A stretch of 64,000 nucleotides of DNA from Candidatus Eisenbacteria bacterium (lineage in GTDB: Bacteria > Eisenbacteria > RBG-16-71-46). The DNA lies in the NCBI GenBank assembly GCA_020847735.1, contig JADLBL010000015.1:124001-188000 (forward strand), given 5' to 3'. The position numbers were made by a program, and so were the translations under genes. Positions 20,169 through 29,494 of the stretch are shown here, in pieces (position 1 is the first letter of the stretch; each line of letters begins with the position of its first letter). The notes beneath the pieces are model-generated. The model was not told the origin of the DNA and did no database searches. It saw only the letters and a program-made list of their open reading frames with translations.

Positions 20169-20852
20169 ATGGACGAGCACATTCCGCCCCGCGCGGGCAG
20201 CGGCTGGATCGAGGTCATCGTCGGCAGCATGTATTCCGGCAAGACCGAGGAGCTGATCCGCCGCCTGCGCCGGGCGCAGATCGCCCGCCAGCGGGTCGAG
20301 ATCTTCAAGCCGCTGATCGACGACCGCTACGCGAAGGACCACATCGTTTCGCACAGCGAGCTCAAGATCCCCTCGCGCGCCGTCAAGTCGGCGAAGGACG
20401 TGCTGCGCTGGGCGCACGAGGCGCAGGTCATCGGCATTGACGAGGGCCAGTTCCTGGGCCCGGGGCTGATCGAGGTCTGCGAGCGGCTCGCGCGGCAGGG
20501 CAAGCGGGTCATCGTCGCGGGGCTCGACCAGGACTACATGGGCCAGCCGTTCGAACCCATGCCGCAATTGCTGGCGATCGCCGAATACATCACCAAGACG
20601 CTCGCCATCTGCATGGTGTGCGGCGCGCCGGCCAACCGCACCTACCGCAAGGTCGCCCGCGGGGGCCGCGTGGTCGTGGGCGGCGCCGATCTCTACGAGG
20701 CGCGCTGCCGGCGCTGCTTCGATCTCGGCCGCAGGGCGCAGGCCGCGGCCCCCATCCACGAGTTTCCCGAGGGCACCCATGAACGTCCGTCGTCCCGTCG
20801 CCGCCGCGCTCGCGCTGCTCGCCCTCGTTCCGTTCGCCGCCGGGTGCGGTAA
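20169..20852 (+). CDS. tdk: thymidine kinase
   Basis: Phosphorylates thymidine and deoxyuridine in cytosolic pyrimidine salvage. Of 227 residues, 1-200 form the family domain: P-loop GSMYSGKT (19-26), the DEGQF catalytic segment (about 94-98), a lasso region with [14 protein letters not shown], and a zinc site made by CMVC and CRRC. The last ~25 residues are a basic tail ([15 protein letters not shown]) absent from typical enzymes. That tail is encoded in the 74-bp overlap with the next gene, so it may be an incidental read-on rather than a functional extension. Overlap and same orientation suggest translational coupling to the nucleoside-binding lipoprotein. Confidence 0.94.
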   Translation: MDEHIPPRAGSGWIEVIVGSMYSGKTEELIRRLRRAQIARQRVEIFKPLIDDRYAKDHIVSHSELKIPSRAVKSAKDVLRWAHEAQVIGIDEGQFLGPGLIEVCERLARQGKRVIVAGLDQDYMGQPFEPMPQLLAIAEYITKTLAICMVCGAPANRTYRKVARGGRVVVGGADLYEARCRRCFDLGRRAQAAAPIHEFPEGTHERPSSRRRRARAARPRSVRRRVR

Positions 20853-21819
20853 GTCGTCGTCGTCCGGCGCGGGCGCGCCCGGGGGAGCGGCCGGTCCGAT
20901 GCAGGTCGGCCTCGTCTTCGACATCGGCGGCCGCGGCGACAAGTCCTTCAACGACGCCGCCTACGCCGGGCTCGAGGCCGCGCAGAAGGAATTGGGCATC
21001 CGCTACACGACGCTCGAGACCAGCGAGGGCGCGGACCGCGAGGCGCAGATGCGTCAGCTCGCCAACGGGCCCGCGAAACTGATCTTCGGCGTCGGCTTCC
21101 TGTTCAGCGACGACATCCGCGCGCTGGCGAAGGAATTTCCCGACAAGGAGTTCGCGTGCGTGGACTACACCCTGAATCCGGACGACACGCTGCCGCCCAA
21201 CCTCGTCGCGCTCGAGTTCCGTGAGGAGGAGGGCTCCTACCTGGTCGGAGCGCTCGCGGCGCTGACCTCGAAGACCCACAAGGTGGGATTCGTCGGCGGC
21301 ATGTCCATCCCGCTCATCAAGAAGTTCGAGGCGGGCTACGTCGCCGGCGTCAAGGCCGCCGACCCGAAGTGCGAGGTGCTCGTGAAATACGCGGGCAACA
21401 CCGGCAACGCCTTCAAGGACCCGACCAAGGGCAAGGAGTTGGCGCTCGCCGAGTACCATGCCGGAGCCGACGTGATCTATCACGCCTCGGGCTCGACCGG
21501 GCTCGGCGTGTTCGAGGCGGCGCGGGCCCTGCACAAGCTCGCCATCGGAGTGGATTCGGACCAGTACGACGAGGCGCCCGGCGCCATCCTGACGAGCATG
21601 GTCAAGCGGGTGGACACCGCGGTCCTCGAGACGATCCGGGCAGCGAAGGAGAACCGCTTCGAGGGCGGCGTGCGGACGTTCGGGCTGGCCGACCACGGCG
21701 TGACGTGGGTGTACGACGACCGCAACAAGGCGCTCATTCCCGACGCGGTCAAGGCGCGGGTGGACTCGCTGCAGGCGCGCATCGTCCGCGGCGAGATCGT
21801 CGTGCCGACGACGCCCTGA
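20779..21819 (+). CDS. BMP-family nucleoside-binding lipoprotein of ABC importer
   Basis: Periplasmic substrate-binding protein of the BmpA/PnrA family, which delivers purine nucleosides to ABC importers. The signal peptide ends in a lipobox (FAAG-C23), so the mature protein would be lipid-anchored. The body has the family's [17 protein letters not shown] near residue 52, [29 protein letters not shown] and the hinge [15 protein letters not shown]. The cognate ATPase and permeases are probably the genes at 26862-30399, separated by four unrelated genes. Start ATG lies inside tdk, so translation is likely coupled. Confidence 0.93.
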   Translation: MNVRRPVAAALALLALVPFAAGCGKSSSSGAGAPGGAAGPMQVGLVFDIGGRGDKSFNDAAYAGLEAAQKELGIRYTTLETSEGADREAQMRQLANGPAKLIFGVGFLFSDDIRALAKEFPDKEFACVDYTLNPDDTLPPNLVALEFREEEGSYLVGALAALTSKTHKVGFVGGMSIPLIKKFEAGYVAGVKAADPKCEVLVKYAGNTGNAFKDPTKGKELALAEYHAGADVIYHASGSTGLGVFEAARALHKLAIGVDSDQYDEAPGAILTSMVKRVDTAVLETIRAAKENRFEGGVRTFGLADHGVTWVYDDRNKALIPDAVKARVDSLQARIVRGEIVVPTTP

Positions 21820-21820
21820 C

Positions 21821-22717
21821 GTGGAAATCAGCGCCCTGCCGGATCCCTGGACCGACCTGGGCGACGGCGTGTTCGTGCGCAGGAGCCGCGCCTACGAGAT
21901 GAACTCGCTGGTGCTGGCGCGCGACGGGCACGCGGTCGTGTTCGATCCCGGGGTGCTGCCGTCCGAGATGGCCGACCTCGCCGCGTTCGTCGCCTCGCGC
22001 GCGCCGCGCTTCGAGCAGGTGGCGCTCGCGTTCACGCATCCGCACTGGGACCACGTGCTCGGGCGGCCCTACTTTCCCGCCGCCACCACCGTCGCCCACG
22101 TCGGCTTCGCCGACGAGCTCGAGCGCGACGCCGCCGTCATCGAGGCGGACGCGAAGCGCTGGATCGAGGGCGCGGGCGAGGCCTGGCCGGGGCCGTTCGC
22201 GCCGTTCCTGCCCGACCTCGCGGTGCGCGGGACCGCCGCGCTGCGGCTCGGCCCGTTCGACCTGATCGCCTACGACGCGCCCGGGCATTGCGCCAGCCAG
22301 GTCGCGTTCTTCATTCCCGCCGGCGGCGTGTTCGTCGCCGCCGACATGCTGAGCGACATCGAGGTCCCGTGGCTCGACGCACCGCCCTGGGTCTACCGCC
22401 AGACGCTGAAGGCGCTGCACTGGGTGTTCGAGCAGGAGGACGTTCGCACGCTCGTGCCGGGACACGGGCCGGTTGCGACCGGCCGGGCGAGCGCGTACCG
22501 CCGGCTGCTGCGGGACCTCGACTACCTGCTCGTGCTCGAGCAGCGGGTCGAGTCCTCGCGCGCACGCGGCCGTTCGCTGGTCGAGACGCAGGCCGACCTG
22601 CAGGCGATGGACTACGTCGGCAAGGACGCCGCCTACCCGATGAACGACGTGCACCGCGAGAACGTGCGCTTCACCTACGAAGGCCTCGCCGGGCGTTCCG
22701 GGGAGTCCGGCGGCTGA
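21821..22717 (+). CDS. metallo-beta-lactamase-fold hydrolase
   Basis: A 298-residue cytosolic hydrolase of the MBL fold. Metal ligands are visible: THPHWDH (H73, H75, D77, H78), a GHC segment (second His site), ADMLSD (bridging Asp) and PGHGP near residue 210. The C-terminal helix region (about 225-298) resembles the glyoxalase-II-like class. GTG start directly follows the BMP stop (2 nt), so it is in the same transcript. Substrate unknown; the C-terminus suggests a thioester or lactone hydrolase but nothing decides this. Confidence 0.85.
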   Translation: MEISALPDPWTDLGDGVFVRRSRAYEMNSLVLARDGHAVVFDPGVLPSEMADLAAFVASRAPRFEQVALAFTHPHWDHVLGRPYFPAATTVAHVGFADELERDAAVIEADAKRWIEGAGEAWPGPFAPFLPDLAVRGTAALRLGPFDLIAYDAPGHCASQVAFFIPAGGVFVAADMLSDIEVPWLDAPPWVYRQTLKALHWVFEQEDVRTLVPGHGPVATGRASAYRRLLRDLDYLLVLEQRVESSRARGRSLVETQADLQAMDYVGKDAAYPMNDVHRENVRFTYEGLAGRSGESGG

Positions 22718-22830
22718 CGCGCGGATGCGGCACGCTCGCGGCCGCGCCTTTCGCCGACTTCCCTCTCGGAGCCGCGCCGCGTAACGTGCGCCGGCCGTCC
22801 CCGCCCCCTCCCACGCGCAGGTCGCACGCC

Positions 22831-24006
22831 ATGATCCAGTCCAAGAGTTTCTACCGCAGCCTCGAGAAGATCTTCGCCTCGGCTTCACGCCTCAAGGCGC
22901 CGGAGAAGTTCGCCGCGCGCATCGCGCCGGCGCTGCTCGATGCGCTCAAGGATTCGCTCGCGGTCGCTTCCATCCAGGTCTACGAGCGGCGCAAGGACGG
23001 CTTCGCCGCGCCGAAGACGTTCGGCGCCGAACGCCCCGACATCGGCCCGGACCTGGCCCGCCGCTTCTCGAGCGCCGGCGACGACGCGATCCGCGAACTG
23101 CCCTGGGTGGGCGACATGGGGCCGGGGCGCGTCGGACTGCTGGGGGTCGGCAGCGCCGACGGACCGCTGCTCGTGCTGCTCGGTCCCGCCCGCGGCTCGC
23201 TCGAGCGCTCACCCGGCAAGTCGGACCTGATGGCCGCGCTGAACTCGCTGCTCTACGCCATGCGCCAGCATCTCGAAAAGAGCGCGCTCACCGACCTGAT
23301 CGAGCAGGCGCGCGCGATCCAGATGAGCCTGCTGCCGCCGGGCCATTGCGCCTTCGAGGGCTACGACATCTTCGCACTGAGCTCGCCCGCGACGACGGTG
23401 GGCGGCGACCTGTACGACTTCCTTCCCGTCGGCCCGGGCACGCTCGGCCTCGCGGTCGCCGACGCCTCCGGGCACGGACTGCCGGCCGCGCTGCAGGCGC
23501 GCGACGTCGCGGTCGGCCTGCGCATGGGCGTCGAGCACGACCTGAAGATCGTCGCCGCGGTCGAGAAGCTCAACCGCGTCATCCACCGCAGCGGCCTCGC
23601 CTCGCGCTTCATCTCGCTGGTCTTCGGCGAACTGGACACGAACGGCGACTTCTCGTACGTGAACGCCGGCCATCCCCCGGCCCTGCTGCTGGACGCGCAC
23701 GGCATCCGCGAGTTGTCGGTGGGCGGCCTTGTGCTCGGACCGGACCCCAGCTCGCGCTACCGGCTCGGGCACGCGCACGTGGAGCGCGGCTCGACGCTCG
23801 TGCTCTACAGCGACGGCGTGTTCGAGCGCGGCACCACCTGGGGCGAGCCGTTCGGCATGAAGCGCCTGCACAAGTGGCTCAAGGAAACGCGCCGGTTGCC
23901 CGCGGAGGAGGCCGTGCGCGCGCTCATGAAGCGCCTCGGCGAGCACTGCCCGGGCAAACCCTACGAGGACGACGTCACGGTGATGGTGGTGCGGCGCGCG
24001 CCGTAA
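22831..24006 (+). CDS. SpoIIE/RsbU-type PP2C phosphatase with N-terminal GAF-like region
   Basis: A 391-residue soluble phosphatase. Residues 1-145 look like a weak GAF-type sensor. A linker with the signal-output motif IEQARAIQMSLLPP (157-170) precedes the PPM phosphatase domain, which has metal-binding D193 (VGGDLYDF), D211 (ADASGHG), YSDGVFE and EDDVTVMVV. Such enzymes dephosphorylate anti-anti-sigma proteins and release a partner-switching module. An RsbW-like kinase lies at 53010-53477, but no anti-anti-sigma gene is visible. The TAACGT box 44 nt upstream may be its promoter. A longer in-frame stretch upstream was dismissed because it runs over the MBL gene. Confidence 0.88.
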   Translation: MIQSKSFYRSLEKIFASASRLKAPEKFAARIAPALLDALKDSLAVASIQVYERRKDGFAAPKTFGAERPDIGPDLARRFSSAGDDAIRELPWVGDMGPGRVGLLGVGSADGPLLVLLGPARGSLERSPGKSDLMAALNSLLYAMRQHLEKSALTDLIEQARAIQMSLLPPGHCAFEGYDIFALSSPATTVGGDLYDFLPVGPGTLGLAVADASGHGLPAALQARDVAVGLRMGVEHDLKIVAAVEKLNRVIHRSGLASRFISLVFGELDTNGDFSYVNAGHPPALLLDAHGIRELSVGGLVLGPDPSSRYRLGHAHVERGSTLVLYSDGVFERGTTWGEPFGMKRLHKWLKETRRLPAEEAVRALMKRLGEHCPGKPYEDDVTVMVVRRAP

Positions 24007-24023
24007 CGGGGCCGACGCGCGGA

Positions 24024-24866
24024 CTATTCGTAGACCGCCTCGGTGACGGTGGCGCGCCAGTAGGGCCGCGGCCCCGAGGCCAGTCCCCATTCGACCTCGC
24101 TGCGCGTCGGCACGCGCATGCCGCCGCGCCACTGCCAGGCCCACAGGCGCGCGCGCCACGGCGTCGGCACCCCGACGCCGCCCACGTCACGCATGCGCGC
24201 CGGGGTTTCGGCGAATCGCGGCAGCGAATCGGGGCCGAAGTGAAAGACCAGCGAGACGGTCGCCGCGCCGGCGGTCGCCGTGGCGGCCGCGGTCGAGTCG
24301 TCCACGGCCGACCAGCGCAGGAACCGCGACGGCAGCAGCGCGGTCGGGAACCAGACCGCCTCGCCGAGCCAGCGGTGCAGCGCGCCCGCGGCCAGCGCGG
24401 GCGTTCCAGCGACATCCGCGACCGTCGCCACCGCCGCCACCCGGGCGCGCATCGCCGCGACACCCGCGATCAGTTCGTCGCGCACCCAGGCGTCGGCGAA
24501 GGGCGCCATGCGAATGCGCGCGTCCCAGACGAATCCGGGCGAGAGCGCCGTGAAATGCTCGCTCGAGCGCAGCGGCACCCACGCGCCGCCCGTGGTGTCG
24601 GCGCGGAACTCGCCGGCGTGACGGATCGTCGCGTGGCGCACGAGTGGCGTGCCGTCGCGCAGCGCGGCGCGCAGATAGCGCGCGACCGGCGCAGGCAGGC
24701 TGTCGAGCGCCGCGGGATCGAAGCGCCCGGGCGACTCCCGCGGCGCGGCCGCTTCGAGCCGTGCCACTTCCGCGGCCGTGCCCGCGCGCCAGCGTGCCTG
24801 TGCGACGGCCGACAGCACGACGACGACGAAGACGAGGGCGGCGAACGACAGGAACACGGTCTTCAT
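24024..24866 (-). CDS. DUF6544-like membrane-anchored protein
   Basis: The 280-residue protein has one N-terminal membrane helix (FLSFAALVFVVVVLSAVAQA). The remainder contains LPAPVARYLRAAL, RHAGEFR, and PGFVWDARIRMAP, the motif series of the DUF6544 (formerly DUF6920) family, whose function is unknown. It is convergent with the phosphatase gene, 17 nt apart, and has a GAGGAAG ribosome site. A periplasmic or surface location follows from the helix; no catalytic residues can be named. Confidence 0.72.
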   Translation of the reverse strand: MKTVFLSFAALVFVVVVLSAVAQARWRAGTAAEVARLEAAAPRESPGRFDPAALDSLPAPVARYLRAALRDGTPLVRHATIRHAGEFRADTTGGAWVPLRSSEHFTALSPGFVWDARIRMAPFADAWVRDELIAGVAAMRARVAAVATVADVAGTPALAAGALHRWLGEAVWFPTALLPSRFLRWSAVDDSTAAATATAGAATVSLVFHFGPDSLPRFAETPARMRDVGGVGVPTPWRARLWAWQWRGGMRVPTRSEVEWGLASGPRPYWRATVTEAVYE

Positions 24867-25073
24867 GGGGCGGCTTCCTCGCGGGTTCCCGGCAGATTGC
24901 CCCGGCCGGGCGCGGCCGGCAACGCGTGCGCCCCGGCGGGATCCGCCGCGCGCACGAGCCCGAACCGCGGCGCAGCGGCGATCGTGGCGGCGGTGCCGCC
25001 GGCGGCTCGTCCGCGCGCGCGCATGGGGCGCCTGCGGCTGGCGGCGCGTGCGTCGCCCGGGCTAGATTGCGCC

Positions 25074-26801
25074 GTGCCGAGCCCCCGAAAAGCGCGTGCG
25101 AGGCGCTCCGCGTCCGCGCATCCCGCAGCTCGCGCGCGGGCGCCGCTGCCCCGCGCGCGGGAGCGGCTGGCCGTCGCGCTGCTCGTCGCGTTCCACGTCG
25201 CGCTGGCCGTCTGGGGCGCGGCGCGCCAGAGCGTGACCTTCGACGAGAACTTCCACCTCCCCGCGGGAGTGCTCGAGGCGGCGACCGGCGAACTGCGGGT
25301 CTCCGCGGTGAACCCGCCCCTCGTCAAGGCGCTCGCGGGAGCGGCCGCGCTGGCCGCCGGCGCCCGCGTGCCGCGCCGGGAGGACCTCGGAGACGGCGAA
25401 CAGGGGCGGGTCGGCGCGGCGTTCATGCGCCTGAACGCCGACCGCTACCACCGGGTGTTCTTCGCCGGCCGGCTGGTCGTCATCGCGCTCTCGGCGTTGC
25501 TCGCGCTGGTGGCCTGGCGCTGGGCGCGGCGGCTGTGGGGCTCGCGCGGCGGACTCCTCGCGCTGGGCTTCTATGCGTTCGCTCCCGAAGCGCTCGCCCA
25601 CGCCGGCGTCGTGACCATGGACCTGCCGACCGCGCTCGGATTCACGTTCACGCTGTTCTGCTGGCAGGCCTTCGTGCGCGCGGGTCGCTGGCAGGCGTGG
25701 GGCGCGAGCGCCGCCGGAGTCGCGTTCACGTTCCTGGTCCGCTTCACCGCCGTCTTCCTGCCGCCGTTGATGCTCGTGCTGGCCCTGGTCGAGCTGGCCG
25801 CGCGCCGCGTCCGCCATCCGGTGCGCGTCGCGCTCGGCTTCGTCCTGCTCGTGCCGGGCACGCTCCTCGCGCTGCAGGCGGGCTATCTCGGCCGCACGTC
25901 GTTCGAACCGCTGAGCGCGATGCCGTTCGAATCCGCGAGCTTCCGCGCGCTGCAGGCCCGCTGGCCGCACGCCCGCCTGCCGCTGCCGGACACCTGGGTC
26001 CTGGGCTTCGACCGGCAGGCCGTCGAGTCGCAGGCCGGCAGGACGCCGAGTTACCTGCTCGGCAAGGTCCACCCGGAAATGCCGCTCGCCTACTTCCCCG
26101 TGGCCCTGGCCGCGAAATGGCCGCTCGGATTCCTCGGCGCGCTCGGGCTGCTCGTCGCCTACGCGTTCGCCCGCCGCCCGCGGCCGCGACGATGGCTCTG
26201 GCCGCTCGCGCTGGCGGCGCTCTTCCTCGGCGTCGCGACGTTCGTCGGCCGGCTCGGAATCGGCATCCGCTACGTGCTGCCCGTCGTCCCGGCGCTCGCG
26301 GTGTCGCTCGGCGCCCTCGCGTCGGCGCGGGCCGGCGACGGCGCCTTCTGGCGGCGTGCCGCCGCGGCCCTCGCGTGCGTCCAGGCGATCGAGGCCGGCG
26401 CGCACGCGCCCTGGCACCTCTCCTTCTACAACGCGGTCGCCGGCGGGCCCGCACGCGGCCAATGGATCGTCAACGACTCCAACGTGGACTGGGGCCAGGG
26501 CCTGATCGCGCTGCGCGACGAGATGCGCGCGCGCGGCATCGGACGGGTCCACCTCCTCTACCACGGCACGACCGATCCGGCGGTGTACGGCCTGGACTAC
26601 GTTCCCTACCTCGGCGGCACGCCCGGTCCCGAGAGCGACTGGCTCGCGATCAGCAGCTACTTCTTCGTCGGGCTGAGCCAGCGCGCGCGCACCCGCGGAG
26701 GGCGAACGGACGTGCCGGTGCGCGTGGATTGCAGCGCCCTGTGGCCGCGCGTGCCCGACGCGATGCCCGCCGGCTGCATCCTGCTCTTCCGGATTCGCTG
26801 A
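25074..26801 (+). CDS. GT-C family membrane glycosyltransferase
   Basis: A 575-residue integral membrane protein with 9-11 predicted helices. The first large loop has TFDENFHLPAG with the acidic pair typical of GT-C (ArnT/PMT-like) enzymes that take lipid-phosphate sugars, and the periplasmic C-terminal part contains VNDSNVDWGQGLIAL and GLDYVPYLGG. Target and donor are unknown. Two starts are possible: GTG at 25074, 5 nt after a TAGATT box, or ATG at 25023. The GTG gives a short basic N-terminus before the first helix and is preferred. Upstream in-frame sequence to 23346 was ignored because it runs antisense to other genes. Confidence 0.85.
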   Translation: MPSPRKARARRSASAHPAARARAPLPRARERLAVALLVAFHVALAVWGAARQSVTFDENFHLPAGVLEAATGELRVSAVNPPLVKALAGAAALAAGARVPRREDLGDGEQGRVGAAFMRLNADRYHRVFFAGRLVVIALSALLALVAWRWARRLWGSRGGLLALGFYAFAPEALAHAGVVTMDLPTALGFTFTLFCWQAFVRAGRWQAWGASAAGVAFTFLVRFTAVFLPPLMLVLALVELAARRVRHPVRVALGFVLLVPGTLLALQAGYLGRTSFEPLSAMPFESASFRALQARWPHARLPLPDTWVLGFDRQAVESQAGRTPSYLLGKVHPEMPLAYFPVALAAKWPLGFLGALGLLVAYAFARRPRPRRWLWPLALAALFLGVATFVGRLGIGIRYVLPVVPALAVSLGALASARAGDGAFWRRAAAALACVQAIEAGAHAPWHLSFYNAVAGGPARGQWIVNDSNVDWGQGLIALRDEMRARGIGRVHLLYHGTTDPAVYGLDYVPYLGGTPGPESDWLAISSYFFVGLSQRARTRGGRTDVPVRVDCSALWPRVPDAMPAGCILLFRIR

Positions 26802-26847
26802 AGCGCCCGCGCCCGGGCCGTTCTGGACCGCGCGCGGCGCGCGCGCG

Positions 26848-26853
26848 TACCTT
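26848..26853 (+). promoter_or_regulatory. -10-like box for the nucleoside ABC operon
   Basis: TACCTT ends 8 nt before the ATG of the ATPase gene with no ribosome site between, again pointing to a leaderless message for the first gene of an operon. Confidence 0.4.
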
Positions 26854-26861
26854 TCGCGTTC

Positions 26862-28451
26862 ATGTCCGCTCCCGCCGTGCGCCTGCTCGGCATCCGCCGC
26901 AGCTTCGGCACCTGCGTCGCCAACGACGACGTCTCGCTCGATCTCGCCCCCGGCGAGGTGCACGCGATCGTCGGCGAAAACGGCGCGGGCAAGAGCACGC
27001 TCATGGCGTGCCTGTACGGCCTCCTGCAGCCGGACGCCGGGCGCATCGAGGTGGCCGGGCGCGCGGTGCGCTTTCGCGGGCCCGAGGACGCCATGCATGC
27101 GGGGCTCGGCATGGTCCACCAGCACTTCATGCTGGTCGAGACCCTGACGGTCGCCGAGAACGTCACGCTCGGTCGCGAGCCGCACGCCTCGCTCGGAGCA
27201 TTTCGCCCGCGCGAGGCCGAGCGCATCGTCGCCGGGCTGTCGGCGCGTCACCACCTGCCGGTGGATCCCGGGGCGCGCATCTCGCAGCTTTCGGTCGGCG
27301 CGCAGCAGCGCGTCGAGATCCTCAAGGCGCTGCACCGTGGCGCGCGCGTGCTGATCCTGGACGAGCCGACCGCGGTGCTCACCCCGCAGGAGGTGGACGA
27401 GCTGTTCGGCGTGCTGCGGGCGCTGCGCGAAGGCGGCACGACGATCGTGCTCATCACCCACAAGCTCGCCGAGGTGCGGGCGCTCGCCGACCGCGTCACG
27501 GTGATGCGCGGCGGCCGCGTGGTCGGCGGAGGGCCGATCGCCGAAATGCCACCCGCGCGCATGGCGGAGCTGATGGTCGGCCACGTTCCGGCGCCGCTCG
27601 CCGGGCGCTCCGCCCGCGCGCCGGGGAGCGTCGTGCTCGCGGCCGAAGGTCTCGAGGTGCGCGACGCGCGCGGGCTGCCGGCGGTGCGCGGCGTCTCGCT
27701 CGCCGTGCGGGCGGGCGAGATCGTCGGCATCGCGGGCGTCGAGGGCAACGGCCAGCACGAACTGGTCGAGTGCCTGGCGGGACTGCGCCCGGCCGCGCGC
27801 GGCTCGATCGCCATCGGCGGGCGCGCCGTCGCGGGCGGCGCGCGCGCCCACCGCGACGCGGGGCTCGCGCACATTCCCGGCGACCGGTTGCGCCGCGGCA
27901 TCGTGTCCGAGATGACGCTGGCCGAGAACCTCGTGCTCGGCCGCCAGCGCGACCGCGGCCTCGTCGCCGGGCCGTGGTTCGATCCGCGCGCGCTCGAGCG
28001 GCTCGCCGTTCCGAAGCTCGAAGCCTTCGACGTGCGACCGCGCGAACCGCGCCAGCGCGCGGGGCGGCTCTCCGGCGGCAACCAGCAGAAGCTGGTCGCG
28101 GCCCGCGAGCTGTCGCCGCGCAGCCCCGGCGCGCCCGCCACGGTCGCCATCCTCGCCGCGCACCCGACGCGCGGCGTGGACCTCGGCGCCATTGACCTCA
28201 TTCATCGCCGGCTGCTCGCCGAGCGCGAAGCCGGCCGCGCGGTGCTGCTCGTCTCGAGCGAGCTGTCCGAGATCCTGGCGCTCGCCGACCGCGTCCTCGT
28301 GCTGTACGAAGGGCGCGTCGTGCACGAGACGACCCCGGCGGCGACCGACGAGCGGACGCTGGGGATGCACATGACCGGCCGCGCCGGCATCACCGATTCC
28401 CCGCTGCCGCCTTCTCCCGGCGCCCTCCCGGAGAGCGGAGGCCGCGGGTGA
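26862..28451 (+). CDS. nucleoside/simple-sugar ABC importer, double ATPase
   Basis: Powers import of nucleosides (BMP/YufO/NupA-type ABC family). The 529-residue protein has two nucleotide-binding domains. NBD1: Walker A GENGAGKST (38-46), signature LSVGAQQR, Walker B VLILDEPTAVL. NBD2: degenerate Walker A GVEGNGQHE and signature LSGGNQQK, as is normal for this family, with AAHPTRGVDLGA replacing the usual Walker B. It overlaps the first permease by 4 nt (GTGA). With two permeases and the BMP lipoprotein this gives a complete importer. Confidence 0.95.
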   Translation: MSAPAVRLLGIRRSFGTCVANDDVSLDLAPGEVHAIVGENGAGKSTLMACLYGLLQPDAGRIEVAGRAVRFRGPEDAMHAGLGMVHQHFMLVETLTVAENVTLGREPHASLGAFRPREAERIVAGLSARHHLPVDPGARISQLSVGAQQRVEILKALHRGARVLILDEPTAVLTPQEVDELFGVLRALREGGTTIVLITHKLAEVRALADRVTVMRGGRVVGGGPIAEMPPARMAELMVGHVPAPLAGRSARAPGSVVLAAEGLEVRDARGLPAVRGVSLAVRAGEIVGIAGVEGNGQHELVECLAGLRPAARGSIAIGGRAVAGGARAHRDAGLAHIPGDRLRRGIVSEMTLAENLVLGRQRDRGLVAGPWFDPRALERLAVPKLEAFDVRPREPRQRAGRLSGGNQQKLVAARELSPRSPGAPATVAILAAHPTRGVDLGAIDLIHRRLLAEREAGRAVLLVSSELSEILALADRVLVLYEGRVVHETTPAATDERTLGMHMTGRAGITDSPLPPSPGALPESGGRG

Positions 28452-29494
28452 GCGCGCCGCGCCCGCGCCTCGCGGCGCTGCTCGTCGCGCTCTCGCCGCT
28501 CGTCGCCGTGGCGGCGGCGCTGCTCGCCGGCGCCGTGTTCATCGCCGCGATCGGCGAGAGGCCGCTCGAGGTTTACGGACTGCTCGCCTCGCAGGCGTTC
28601 GGCACGGGCTACGGGCTCGGACAGACGCTCTTCCGCGCGACGCCGCTCGTCTTCACCGGGCTCGCGGTCGCGCTCGGCTTCCGCGCCGGCCTGTTCAACA
28701 TCGGCGTCGAAGGCCAGATGTATCTGGGCGGATTCGCGGCCGCGCTCGCGGGCGCCTACCTGCGCGTGCCCGCGCCCCTGGCGCTGCCCGCGGCGCTGCT
28801 GGCCGCGGCGCTCGCGGGCGGCGCGTGGGGCGCTGTGCCCGGGGTGCTCAAGGCGCGCTTCGGCTCGCACGAGGTGATCAACACCATCATGCTCAACTTC
28901 ATCGCCTTCGCGCTCGTCTCCTGGGCGGGACGGTCGCTGTTCGAGACGGCCACCGTGCGGACGCGGACGATCGCGGCGGCGGCCGAACTGCCGCGCCTCG
29001 ATTTCCTGTCCTCCGCGCTGCGCGGTTCGCCCGTCAACGCCTCGCTGCTGATCGGCCTGCTGCTCGCCGCGGCGGTCGGCGCGCTGCTGTTCCGCAGCCG
29101 GCTCGGCTACGAGCTGCGCGCGGTGGGCTGGAACGCGCCCGCGGCCGAGTACGGTGGCGTGCGCACCGGCGTCGCGCAGGCGCTGGCGATGACGCTGTCG
29201 GGGGCCGTGGCGGGCCTGGGCGGCACCAACTTCGTGCTCGGCTACAAGCACTGGTTCGAGCTCGACTTCCCGGGCGGGGCCGGCTTCATCGGCATCGCCG
29301 TCGCGCTGCTCGGCCGCAACCATCCCGTCGGCGTGATCGTCGCGGCGCTGTTCTTCGGCGCGCTCTCGTACGGCGGACTGGTCGTGAACCAGCGCGTGCC
29401 GCGCGAGCTGGTCGAGGTGCTCACGGCGCTCGTGCTGCTGTTCGCGATCACGGCCCGGCCGGTGCTCGAGCGCGTCGCCCGGAGGCTCGTCTGA
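28448..29494 (+). CDS. nucleoside ABC importer permease 1
   Basis: A 348-residue permease with about nine membrane helices, homologous to YufP/NupB-type subunits. Segments such as ATPLVFTGLAVALGFRAGLFNIGVEGQM and FGSHEVINTIMLNF are characteristic of this branch. GTG start inside the ATPase stop (GTGA) and a 3-nt overlap (TGATG) with the following permease indicate translational coupling across the operon. Confidence 0.93.
   Translation: MSAPRPRLAALLVALSPLVAVAAALLAGAVFIAAIGERPLEVYGLLASQAFGTGYGLGQTLFRATPLVFTGLAVALGFRAGLFNIGVEGQMYLGGFAAALAGAYLRVPAPLALPAALLAAALAGGAWGAVPGVLKARFGSHEVINTIMLNFIAFALVSWAGRSLFETATVRTRTIAAAAELPRLDFLSSALRGSPVNASLLIGLLLAAAVGALLFRSRLGYELRAVGWNAPAAEYGGVRTGVAQALAMTLSGAVAGLGGTNFVLGYKHWFELDFPGGAGFIGIAVALLGRNHPVGVIVAALFFGALSYGGLVVNQRVPRELVEVLTALVLLFAITARPVLERVARRLV

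Noticed and set aside
24644-28370. Very long overlapping open frames on both strands (over 1000 codons)
   Set aside because: They cover the GT-C enzyme and the ABC ATPase, which have clear family motifs in other frames.
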